Source: Sphingomonas parapaucimobilis NBRC 15100 (GTDB taxonomy: Bacteria; Pseudomonadota; Alphaproteobacteria; Sphingomonadales; Sphingomonadaceae). From it: 64,000 bases of DNA. The stretch covers positions 1 through 64,000 of the forward strand of contig NZ_BBPI01000076.1 of the NCBI RefSeq assembly GCF_000787715.1, given 5' to 3'. How positions within the stretch are numbered: the stretch's first letter is position 1; every line of letters begins with the position of its first letter. Below, one piece after another: positions 56,316 to 64,000 of the stretch. Under the pieces are notes generated by a model that was not told the origin of the DNA, did not search any database, and saw only the letters and a list, made by a program, of their open reading frames with translations. Both the position numbers and the translations under genes were made by a program.

Positions 56316-56987
56316 ATGGCAGCCATTCTGGTCATCGAAGACGACGACGCCACCGCTGCGGCCATCATGGCCGAACTGGATCGGCACGGGCATAGCGCCA
56401 GCCGGGCGGCCGATGGCGATAGCGGGCTGGACCTGGCCACCCGTGAAGCCTTCGACGCGATCACGCTGGACCGGATGCTGCCCGGACTGGACGGCCTGAC
56501 GCTGGTCGCCCGGCTTCGCGAACGGCATATCACCATTCCCGTCCTGATGCTTAGCGCCCTGAGCGACGTGGACGAGCGGATCGCGGGGCTGCGCGCAGGG
56601 GGCGACGACTATCTGACCAAGCCGTTCGACTTCGCCGAGATGGCGATGCGGGTCGAGGTGCTGCTCCGGCGGCGCGAACAGGCCGAGGCGGTGGTGCTGC
56701 GCGGAGGGGGGATCGAATGCGACCTGGTCCGCCGCACGGTCAAGGTCGACGGCGAGCCGGTCCGGCTGCTCCACATGGAGTTCCGCCTGCTCGAATTCCT
56801 GATGCGCAACCAGGGCGAGGTCATGACCCGACGGATCATCTTCGAGCGGGTCTGGGGCTATTATTTCGATCCGGGTGCCAATCTCATCAGCGTCCATATC
56901 GCCCGGCTGCGCAAGAAGATCGACCGGCCGGGCCGACCGTCCCCGATCCTGACGGTGAAGGGAGAGGGATATCTCTTCGAGGGCTGA
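56316..56987 (+). CDS. OmpR-family response regulator
   Basis: 223-residue protein with a receiver domain (ILVIEDDDATA, phospho-acceptor Asp52 in DAITLDRMLPG, conserved Lys in DDYLTKPFD) and a C-terminal winged-helix DNA-binding domain (GEVMTRRIIFERVWGYYFDPGANLISVHIARLRKKI). ATG at 56316 gives the standard N-terminus. The histidine kinase follows within about 56 bp. It is the natural candidate to bind the flanking 19-bp motifs. Confidence 0.95.
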   Translation: MAAILVIEDDDATAAAIMAELDRHGHSASRAADGDSGLDLATREAFDAITLDRMLPGLDGLTLVARLRERHITIPVLMLSALSDVDERIAGLRAGGDDYLTKPFDFAEMAMRVEVLLRRREQAEAVVLRGGGIECDLVRRTVKVDGEPVRLLHMEFRLLEFLMRNQGEVMTRRIIFERVWGYYFDPGANLISVHIARLRKKIDRPGRPSPILTVKGEGYLFEG

Positions 56988-57042
56988 CTCGCCGCTGCGC
57001 TGGCGCGATATCATCCGGATCAGCACGTTCCGGCTTTCGGCC

Positions 57043-58329
57043 ATGCTGGGGGCGGTGTTCGTCGTCGGGCTGATCGCGATGCTGGGCGTCGTCTATGTCG
57101 CCACCGCCCGCGACCTGACCGCACGCAGCGATCGGATCCTTCATGCCGCCGCGCAGCGCCTGTTGCAGGTCCCCGCCGACCAGTTGCCCGATCGTATCCG
57201 GTACGAGCTGCGGCGCGACCGTGCCGGTTTCAACTATCTGTCGCTGATCGCGGCCGACGGCACCCCGGTCGTCGGCAATATCCGCCTGTCGCGCCCCCTG
57301 CCGCCCGGCCTGCCCGTCGATGTCGACGGCGGATCTCGCGGCCCGTTGCGGCTGGTCGCGCTGCGCACCCGCGAGGGGGAGACGCTGCTGGTCGGGCGCG
57401 ACATCAGCCTGCTGCGTGACCTGCGCCGCACGATCCTGGAAACATTGATCGTCAGCGGCCTGCTGACCCTGTTATGCGTCACGACCGCCGCGATCTGGTT
57501 CAGCCGGGCACCGCTCCGCCGGGTCCGGGCGCTGCAACGCGCCAGCCGGGAGATCGCGGCGGGCGACTTCTCTGTCAGGATGCCGATCGCGGGACGGCAT
57601 GACGAGCTGGACCAGTTCGCGACGACGGTGAATGCGACGGTCGAAGAGGTCGGTCGTGTCGTCGCCCAGGTCAAGGGCGCGACCGATGCCATCGCGCACG
57701 ACCTGCGCACCCCCCTCACCCGCGTCCGCGCCACGCTGAACGCCTTGCAGCATCGGCCGCAGGACACGGTCGAGGTGACGACGGGCATCCGACAGGCGAC
57801 TGCCGACCTCGATCTGGTGCTGGAGCGGTTCGCCGCCTTGCTGCGTATTTCCGAGCTGGAGGCGGGGCGGCGCCGTGCCGGGTTCCGCACCGTCGATCTG
57901 GGCACCCTCGTCACACAGGTGGCCGATCTCTACGAACCGCTGGCCGAGGATGGCGGCATCACCCTGTCGGTCGCGACGCGATCATGGTCGGTGAATGGCG
58001 ACGACAAGCTGTTGTTCGAGGCGCTGAGCAACCTGCTCGACAATGCCATCAAGTTCGGCCGCCCCGGCGGTCGCGTCGCGATCGCCCTGGTCGAGGACGC
58101 GCAAGGACGCGCGATCGAGGTTCGTGACGACGGCCCCGGCATCGCGGCCGACGAACGTGATGCGGTGCTGCGCCGGTTCCATCGGGGACAGGGCATGCAG
58201 GACATTCCGGGCAGCGGCCTGGGCCTCAGCCTGGTCGTGGCGATCCTGCACCTGCATGGCTTCCGCCTCAGCCTGTCGGATGCCGCGCCGGGCCTGTGCG
58301 TGCGCATCGCGCTGCCCCGACCGGCGTGA
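57043..58329 (+). CDS. Sensor histidine kinase
   Basis: 428-residue kinase with two membrane helices around a periplasmic sensor of about 90 residues, a HAMP linker, the H-box AIAHDLRTPLTR (His219) and the ATPase boxes DNAIKFGRPGG, DDGPGIAADE and SGLGLSLV. The ATG at 57043 is the only standard codon available, but the preceding in-frame residues (LRWRDIIRISTFRLSA) match the usual cytoplasmic start of such kinases. The true start may be upstream at a non-standard codon. Confidence 0.9.
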   Translation: MLGAVFVVGLIAMLGVVYVATARDLTARSDRILHAAAQRLLQVPADQLPDRIRYELRRDRAGFNYLSLIAADGTPVVGNIRLSRPLPPGLPVDVDGGSRGPLRLVALRTREGETLLVGRDISLLRDLRRTILETLIVSGLLTLLCVTTAAIWFSRAPLRRVRALQRASREIAAGDFSVRMPIAGRHDELDQFATTVNATVEEVGRVVAQVKGATDAIAHDLRTPLTRVRATLNALQHRPQDTVEVTTGIRQATADLDLVLERFAALLRISELEAGRRRAGFRTVDLGTLVTQVADLYEPLAEDGGITLSVATRSWSVNGDDKLLFEALSNLLDNAIKFGRPGGRVAIALVEDAQGRAIEVRDDGPGIAADERDAVLRRFHRGQGMQDIPGSGLGLSLVVAILHLHGFRLSLSDAAPGLCVRIALPRPA

Positions 58330-58344
58330 AATTCATTTAAGTCG
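58326..58344. promoter_or_regulatory. Shared 19-bp motif, copy 2 (candidate response-regulator site)
   Basis: GTGAAATTCATTTAAGTCG, the exact inverse of copy 1, overlaps the histidine kinase stop and lies 120 bp upstream of the RND permease start. Relative to the gene it would control, it is in the same orientation as copy 1 is to the divergent small gene. Confidence 0.65.
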
Positions 58345-58463
58345 TCTGCGCCCGCATATGGCGCGATGGAGCCCCCCGTCGACGACGGACTGCGGGTTCC
58401 CCAACCCCTCGATCCCCGCGCCGTCGCCGACACCGCCCATCCCTGACGGTCACCGGGACGCCC

Positions 58464-61400
58464 ATGCTTCAGCTCGTCAAGCTCGCCCTCAGCAAACCCT
58501 ATACCTTCGTCGTCCTCGCGATCCTGATCGTGCTGGGGGGCGGGATCGCGGCGGTCGAGACACCGACCGACATCTTCCCCGACATCCGCATTCCCGTGAT
58601 CGCGGCGGTATGGACCTATCGCGGCCTGCCGCCGCGCGACATGTCGGGGCGGGTGATCTATTATTACGAGCGGTCGCTGTCCGCGACCGTCGGCGACATC
58701 GACCATATCGAAAGCCAGTCGCTGTCGGGCGTGGGCATCGTGAAGATCTTCTTCCGCCCGGGCGTCGATATCCGCACCGCCACCGCGCAGGTGACGTCGG
58801 CCTCGCAGACCGTGCTGAAGCAGATGCCGCCGGGCATCACCCCGCCGCTGATCCTGAACTACAACGCCTCGACCGTGCCGATCCTGCAACTTGCGCTTTC
58901 GGGCAAGGGCCTGTCCGAACAGAAGATTTACGACCTCGGCCAGAACATGATCCGCCCCGCGCTGGCCTCGGTGCAGGGGGCGGCGATCCCCTCGCCTTAT
59001 GGCGGCAAGGAGCGCCAGATCCAGATCGACCTCGATCCCGCCGCGCTTCAGGCGCACCGGCTGTCGGCGACCGACGTCGCCAACGCGCTGGCGCAGCAGA
59101 ACCAGATCGTGCCTGCGGGCACCGCCAAGATCGGCCAGTATGAATATAATCTCCGCCTGAACAACAGTCCCGACGCGATCGACGATCTCAACGACCTGCC
59201 GATCAGGACGATCGACGGGACGACCGTGCTGATGCGCGACGTGGCGCATGTCCGCGACGGCTCGCCGCCGCAGCGCAACGAGGTGCGCGTCGATGGCGCA
59301 CGCTCGGTCCTGATGACGGTACTGAAGAGCGGGTCGGCCTCGACCATCGCGATCGTCGATCAGGTCAAGGCGCTGATGCCCAGGCTGGAGGCGACGCTGC
59401 CGCCGGGCCTGAGCGTCAAGCCGCTGTCCGACCAGTCGGTGTTCGTGAAGGCGGCCGTGTCGGGCGTGATGCGCGAAGGCGTGATCGCCGCCGCGCTGAC
59501 CAGCCTGATGATCCTGCTGTTCCTGGGATCGTGGCGATCGACGGTCATCATCGCCGCCTCGATCCCGCTCGCCATCCTGGCCGCCATCGCCGGGCTGGCG
59601 CTCGCCGGGCAGACGCTCAACATCATGACGCTGGGCGGCCTGGCGCTGGCGGTCGGTATCCTGGTCGACGACGCGACCGTCACGATCGAGAATATCAACT
59701 GGCACCTGGAGCAGGGCAAGTCGGTGCGCGACGCGATCCTGGACGGCGCGAAGCAGATCGTCGGCCCGGCCTTCGTCTCGCTGCTGTGCATCTGCATCGC
59801 CTTCGTACCGATGTTCTTCCTGCCGGGCGTCGCGGGCTTCCTGTTCGCGCCGATGGCGATGGCGGTGGTGTTCGCGATGATCGCCTCGTTCGTCCTGTCG
59901 CGCACCTTGGTGCCGACCATGGGCAATTACCTGCTGCGCGATCATGCCAGTTCCCACACCGCCGAGGTGATGGTCAGCCACGACGCGCAGGCCGGACGCC
60001 CGGAGAGCCGCAACCCGCTGCGCCGATTCCAGCATGGCTTCGAGCGTCGGTTCGAGGCGGTGCGCCGCTATTACACCGGCCTGCTCGCCTTCGCGCTCGC
60101 CCGGCGGCGGCCCTTCGTCATCGGCTTCATGATCGTGGTGCTGATGTCGTTCGCGCTGGTGCCGATGCTCGGCCGCAACTTCTTTCCCGCGGTCGATGCG
60201 GGCCAGATCAGCCTGCACGTCCGCGCGCCCGTCGGCACCCGGATCGAGGAGACGGCGGCGCTGTTCGACCATATCGAAAACCGCATCCGCCAGGTCATTC
60301 CCGCCGACCAGCTCGACACCATCGTCGACAATATCGGCCTGCCGGTCAGCGGCATCAACCGCGCCTATTCCAACACCGGCGGCGTCGGCCCGCAGGACGG
60401 CGACATCCTGGTCACGCTGAAGGAAGACCACCGCCCGACGCCCGATTTCGTCAAGGCGCTGCGCGAACAGCTGCCCCGCGACTTCCCCGGCTCGTCCTTC
60501 GCCTTCCTGCCCGCCGATATCGTCAGCCAGATCCTGAACTTCGGTTCGCCCGCCCCCATCGACGTGCAGGTCGCCGGGCCTGACACGAAGGGGAACGAAG
60601 CCTATGCCCGGATGCTGGTCGCCCGGCTGTCGAAGGTGCCGGGGCTGGCCGATGTCCGCCTGCAACAGGCGTCCAACTATCCCGAATATGCGGTCGACGT
60701 GGACCGCGCCCAGGCGAGCCGCCTGGGGATCACCGAGAATGACGTGACCCGCAGCCTGTCGGTCAATCTCGCGGGCAGCTCTCAGGTCGCGCCGACCTTC
60801 TGGCTCAACCCCAAGAACGGCGTGTCCTATCCGATCGTGGTGCAGTCGCCGCAATATCGCGCCAGCACCATCGAGCAGCTCGACAACCTGCCGATCACCG
60901 GCAGCGCGCCCGGCAGCTTCCAGACGCTGCAGGCGCTGGGCACGCTGCACCGCGAACCCAGCCCCGCGCTGGTGTCGCATTATGCGGTGCAGCCGGTGTT
61001 CGACGTCTATGCGACGCCGCAGGGCCGCGATCTGGGCGCGGTCGCCGCCGACATCAACCGGGTGCTGGCCCAGACCAAGAGCCAGTTGCCCAAGGGCGCG
61101 ACGGTCGCGATGCGCGGACAGGTGGAGACGATGAACACCGCCTTCACCGGCCTGATCCTCGGCCTCGCGGGTGCGGTCATCCTGATCTACCTGCTGATCG
61201 TCGTGAACTTCCAGAGCTGGATCGATCCGCTGGTGATCGTCTCCGCCCTGCCCGCCGCGCTCGCCGGGATCGTGTGGATGCTGTTCGCGACGCATACGCC
61301 GCTCAGCGTGCCCGCCCTGACCGGCGCGATCATGTGCATGGGCGTGGCGACCGCGAACAGCGTGCTGGTTGTAAGCTTCGCCCGCGAACGGCTGGCCGCC

Positions 61401-61685
61401 TGCGGCGATGCGATCCAGGCCGCGATGGAAGCCGGGGCCACCCGCTTCCGCCCGGTCCTGATGACCGCATTGTCGATGATGATCGGCATGGCCCCCATGG
61501 CGCTGGGCCTGGGCGAAGGCGGCGAGCAGAATGCGCCGCTCGGCCGTGCCGTGATCGGCGGGCTGCTCTGCGCCACGCTCGCCACGCTCGTCTTCGTTCC
61601 CGTCGTCTTCGCCATCGCGCATCGCCGCCAGAAGGCGACCGCGCCCACCCCCCTTATGCCCAACGGAGAAGCCATCCATGCATGA
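58464..61685 (+). CDS. RND efflux permease (HAE1-type)
   Basis: 1073-residue inner-membrane pump of the HAE (hydrophobe/amphiphile) RND family, with twelve membrane segments and two large periplasmic loops. Key elements: N-terminal PYTFVVLAILIVLGGGIAAVETPTDIFPDI, the proton-relay pair GILVDDATVTIEN in TM4, and a repeat of the helical set in the second half. It overlaps the adaptor gene by 8 bp. Unusually for this class, the permease gene precedes the adaptor. Substrate unknown. Confidence 0.95.
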   Translation: MLQLVKLALSKPYTFVVLAILIVLGGGIAAVETPTDIFPDIRIPVIAAVWTYRGLPPRDMSGRVIYYYERSLSATVGDIDHIESQSLSGVGIVKIFFRPGVDIRTATAQVTSASQTVLKQMPPGITPPLILNYNASTVPILQLALSGKGLSEQKIYDLGQNMIRPALASVQGAAIPSPYGGKERQIQIDLDPAALQAHRLSATDVANALAQQNQIVPAGTAKIGQYEYNLRLNNSPDAIDDLNDLPIRTIDGTTVLMRDVAHVRDGSPPQRNEVRVDGARSVLMTVLKSGSASTIAIVDQVKALMPRLEATLPPGLSVKPLSDQSVFVKAAVSGVMREGVIAAALTSLMILLFLGSWRSTVIIAASIPLAILAAIAGLALAGQTLNIMTLGGLALAVGILVDDATVTIENINWHLEQGKSVRDAILDGAKQIVGPAFVSLLCICIAFVPMFFLPGVAGFLFAPMAMAVVFAMIASFVLSRTLVPTMGNYLLRDHASSHTAEVMVSHDAQAGRPESRNPLRRFQHGFERRFEAVRRYYTGLLAFALARRRPFVIGFMIVVLMSFALVPMLGRNFFPAVDAGQISLHVRAPVGTRIEETAALFDHIENRIRQVIPADQLDTIVDNIGLPVSGINRAYSNTGGVGPQDGDILVTLKEDHRPTPDFVKALREQLPRDFPGSSFAFLPADIVSQILNFGSPAPIDVQVAGPDTKGNEAYARMLVARLSKVPGLADVRLQQASNYPEYAVDVDRAQASRLGITENDVTRSLSVNLAGSSQVAPTFWLNPKNGVSYPIVVQSPQYRASTIEQLDNLPITGSAPGSFQTLQALGTLHREPSPALVSHYAVQPVFDVYATPQGRDLGAVAADINRVLAQTKSQLPKGATVAMRGQVETMNTAFTGLILGLAGAVILIYLLIVVNFQSWIDPLVIVSALPAALAGIVWMLFATHTPLSVPALTGAIMCMGVATANSVLVVSFARERLAACGDAIQAAMEAGATRFRPVLMTALSMMIGMAPMALGLGEGGEQNAPLGRAVIGGLLCATLATLVFVPVVFAIAHRRQKATAPTPLMPNGEAIHA

Positions 61686-62853
61686 CGCCGCCCCGGCCCC
61701 CGCTGTGTCGGCCGACACGCCCAGCCCCAAGGGCCTGAAGATCGCAGGTCTTGCCGCCGCCGTGCTGGCGATCGGGACCGTGGGCGTGGGAACCCTGACC
61801 CGAGGCCATGACGTCGCGGCGGCGGCCAGCTGGTCCGCCACCAACGCCATCCCGACCGTCCACCTGATCCCCGTCCAGCGTGGCGCGGCGAGCGAAGCGC
61901 TGGACCTGCCCGCCACGCTGGAGGCCTGGGAAGCCGCGCGGCTTTTCCCCCGTGTCGGCGGCTATGTGCGCAGCTGGTCGCAGGACATCGGCGCGCATGT
62001 CGCGGCCGGACAGGCGCTGGGGGTCATCGACACGCCCGAACTCGACCAGCAGATCGGCCAGGCGCGCGCTGCGCTCGCCAGTGCCGTTGCGCATGAAAAG
62101 CTGGCGCGCAGTACGGCGGCGCGCTGGAGCGACCTGCTGACCACCTCCTCGGTGTCCAAGCAGGAGGTCGACGAGAAGAACGGCGATCTCGCGGTCAAGA
62201 CGGCGGGCGTCGCCGAAGCGCGCGCCGCCCTGTCGCGGCTGGAGGCGATGAAGCGCTATGCCGTGGTCCGGGCACCCTTTGCCGGTGTCGTCACGGCGCG
62301 CAATGCCGAGGTCGGCGATCTCGTCGGTCCCGGTGCCGCCGCCCAGGCACCGATGTTCGGCGTCGCCGACACGCATCGGATCAGGGTCTATGTCAACGTC
62401 CCGCAGTCGCTGTCGGCCACGATCAAGCCGGGCATGACCGCGACGCTGACCGTCCCCGCCTTTCCGGGCCGCCGCTTCACCGCGACGGTCGCGGGCCTGT
62501 CGAGCGCGGTCGATCCCCAGTCCGGCGCGTTCCGGGTCCAGTTGCTCGCCGACAATCCCGACGGCCTGCTGAAACCCGGCGGCTATGCCCAGGCGCGGTT
62601 CGATCTGCCCGGACAGCCGGGCGCGGCACAGGTGCCGTCCAGCGCCATCCTGTTCGGCGCGGGCGGGGCTCAGGTCGCCACCGTCGATCCGCGCGGCCAT
62701 GTCGTGATGCATCAGGTCCATATCGGGCAGGACAATGGCCCGACCGTACAAGTCCTGTCCGGCATCACGCCCGGCGAACAGATCGTCGACAACCCGCCGG
62801 ACTCGCTGGCGCAGGGCGAACTGGTCCGCGTCGGGCAGAACCATCATGGCTAA
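61678..62853 (+). CDS. RND efflux periplasmic adaptor (membrane fusion protein)
   Basis: 391-residue protein with an N-terminal anchor helix (LKIAGLAAAVLAIGTVGVGTL), a lipoyl/barrel-sandwich region (LPATLEAWEAARLFPRVGGYV), a helical hairpin and a beta-barrel domain (VRAPFAGVVTARNAEVGDLVGPGAA). It links the permease to the outer-membrane channel. Its start overlaps the permease stop and its stop overlaps the next start, both by 8 bp, so all three are one translational unit. Confidence 0.94.
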   Translation: MHDAAPAPAVSADTPSPKGLKIAGLAAAVLAIGTVGVGTLTRGHDVAAAASWSATNAIPTVHLIPVQRGAASEALDLPATLEAWEAARLFPRVGGYVRSWSQDIGAHVAAGQALGVIDTPELDQQIGQARAALASAVAHEKLARSTAARWSDLLTTSSVSKQEVDEKNGDLAVKTAGVAEARAALSRLEAMKRYAVVRAPFAGVVTARNAEVGDLVGPGAAAQAPMFGVADTHRIRVYVNVPQSLSATIKPGMTATLTVPAFPGRRFTATVAGLSSAVDPQSGAFRVQLLADNPDGLLKPGGYAQARFDLPGQPGAAQVPSSAILFGAGGAQVATVDPRGHVVMHQVHIGQDNGPTVQVLSGITPGEQIVDNPPDSLAQGELVRVGQNHHG

Positions 62854-64000
62854 GCCCCTGACCCGCTGGCTCGCCGGTGCCGCGCTGGCGCTGCTGGGCG
62901 GATGCTCGATGGCCCCCGCCTATCGCCCGCCAGCCCTGCCCGCCCCGGCCGCGTTCAAGGAGATGCCGACCGCCGGGGACGCGGTGTGGAAGCCCGTCGA
63001 TGCGACCGCCGCCACCGCGCTGCCCGCCGCCTGGTGGACCGGCTTCGGCGATCCGCTGCTCGACCGGCTGGAGGCGCGAATCGACAGCGACAATCCGACG
63101 CTGGCGGGGGCGCTGGCCCGCTATGACATGGCCCGCGCCACCCTGGCGGGCGCGCGTTCCGGGCTGTTTCCCCGTGTCGAACTGACACCGGGCGTCCTCC
63201 GCAACCGACAGTCGGACGAGCGCCCCTTGCGCGGCGGTTCGCAGCCGGATTTTTACACCGCCGCGACGCTGGGCGGCGACATATCCTATGAGGCCGACCT
63301 GTGGGGGCGCGTGCGCAACTCGGTCGCCTCCGGCCGCGCGCTCGCCGAGGCCAGCCGCGACGATATGGCGGCGGTCAAGCTGGCGCTTCAGGGGCAATTG
63401 GCGGCCGACTTCGTGCGCCTGCGGGGGCAGGACCAGCAACTGGCGCTGCTCACCCAGACGATCGATGCCCTCGCCAAGGCCGACGCCCTGACCCGCAACC
63501 GCTTCCGCGGCGGCATCGCGACGGGCATGGATGTCGGCCGGGCGGGCGCGCTGCTCGGCGAAGCCCGGGCGCAATATGCCGCATTGCAGGCCGATCGCGC
63601 CCTGACCGAACATGCGATCGCCAGCCTGGTCGGCCAGCCCGCCTCGGTGTTTTCCATCCCGGAACGCGATACCCCGCTCCACCTGCCGAGCATTCCGGTC
63701 GGCGTCCCCTCGACCCTGCTCGCCAAGCGCCCCGATATCGCGGCGGCCGAGCGGCGCATGGCGGCGGCCAATGCGCGGATCGGCGTCGCCAAGGCGGCGT
63801 TCTTTCCCCAGATCACGCTGGGCGGCACAGGCGGATTCCAGGGCACGGCGCTGGCCGGGCTGGTCGCGGCCCCGAACATATTCTGGGCGATCGGACCGGG
63901 CGCGATCCTCAACCTTTTCGACGGCGGCAAGCGGCGCGCCGATGTCGCCGCCGCGCGGGCGGACTGGGATGCCGCCGCCGCCGACTATCGAGTCCGTGCC
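62846..64000 (+). CDS. Outer membrane efflux lipoprotein (NodT family), truncated by window end
   Basis: 385 codons visible; the gene continues beyond the window. It begins with a lipoprotein signal (LAGAALALLGGC, lipobox cysteine) and matches the NodT/OprM-type outer-membrane factor: PAAWWTGFGDPLLDRL, YEADLWGRVRNSVASG, and LAKRPDIAAAERRMAAANARIGVAKAAFFPQITL. It completes a three-component RND pump with the two preceding genes. Its ATG lies in the last codons of the adaptor gene. Confidence 0.93.
   Translation, partial: MAKPLTRWLAGAALALLGGCSMAPAYRPPALPAPAAFKEMPTAGDAVWKPVDATAATALPAAWWTGFGDPLLDRLEARIDSDNPTLAGALARYDMARATLAGARSGLFPRVELTPGVLRNRQSDERPLRGGSQPDFYTAATLGGDISYEADLWGRVRNSVASGRALAEASRDDMAAVKLALQGQLAADFVRLRGQDQQLALLTQTIDALAKADALTRNRFRGGIATGMDVGRAGALLGEARAQYAALQADRALTEHAIASLVGQPASVFSIPERDTPLHLPSIPVGVPSTLLAKRPDIAAAERRMAAANARIGVAKAAFFPQITLGGTGGFQGTALAGLVAAPNIFWAIGPGAILNLFDGGKRRADVAAARADWDAAAADYRVRA

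Noticed and set aside
57930..61916. A 1328-codon open frame on the minus strand opposite the histidine kinase and RND permease
   Set aside because: It is a by-product of high GC and codon bias; the translation is low-complexity (His/Arg/Asp/Gly-rich) with no family signature, while the plus strand encodes well-defined proteins.

Overview
The window is a GC-rich chromosomal segment that reads as an alphaproteobacterium of the Sphingomonadales (Sphingomonas-like). Supporting signs are the aroA-cmk-rpsA-ihfB block, a fused ThiS-ThiG protein, a TIGR02300/FYDLN acid-domain protein, a DUF1476-BolA-Grx4 cluster, TadE/TadG-type pilin-like proteins, and several families of short palindromic intergenic repeats. 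Species assignment is inference. No phage, transposase or CRISPR array is visible.

Layout. 0-5.3 kb: a bile-acid:Na+ symporter-family protein, an M3 peptidase and a protoglobin-containing chemotaxis receptor; the gap before the peptidase holds a candidate small RNA. 5.5-12.9 kb: two tRNA-Ala genes, the FYDLN protein, aroA-cmk-rpsA-ihfB, tRNA-Leu and a substrate-binding lipoprotein whose 5' end runs into that tRNA. 12.9-26.6 kb is almost all minus strand: RNase T2, nadA-nadC, DUF4230, an MBL-fold hydrolase, a BlaI/M56 pair with a double-dyad operator, grxD-bolA-DUF1476, leuC-leuD with a 39-residue ORF between them, a GST, and scoA/scoB split by an acid phosphatase. 26.7-34.8 kb: a TPP enzyme, CsbD, thiS-thiG, aroQ-accB-accC, an ArsC-like reductase, and glnB-glnA behind a near-consensus sigma-54 promoter.

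34.9-36.7 kb is a small graveyard: an intact small secreted protein is followed by three genes broken by stops or single-base frameshifts. 36.7-44.7 kb carries a cyclophilin, a quinone oxidoreductase and the tamA-tamB envelope pair. 45.3-50.0 kb has a CHASE3-type chemotaxis receptor, a decayed DUF2254 gene, an outer-membrane MetA-pathway-like protein and two small unknown genes. 50.3-55.8 kb has an MHYT-GGDEF-EAL c-di-GMP enzyme and an orphan TadE/TadE/TadG set.

56-64 kb holds an OmpR-type response regulator, its histidine kinase, and a permease-adaptor-outer membrane RND efflux operon; the last gene runs off the end. A perfect 19-bp sequence occurs in inverted orientation before the regulator and again before the efflux operon. 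The first copy also lies upstream of a divergent small secreted protein, so all three units may share one regulator. Much of the rest is core metabolism (aromatic amino acids, NAD, leucine, fatty acids, thiamine, nitrogen). The accessory interest lies in the sRNA candidate, the decayed island, the interrupted sco operon and the two-component/RND locus.
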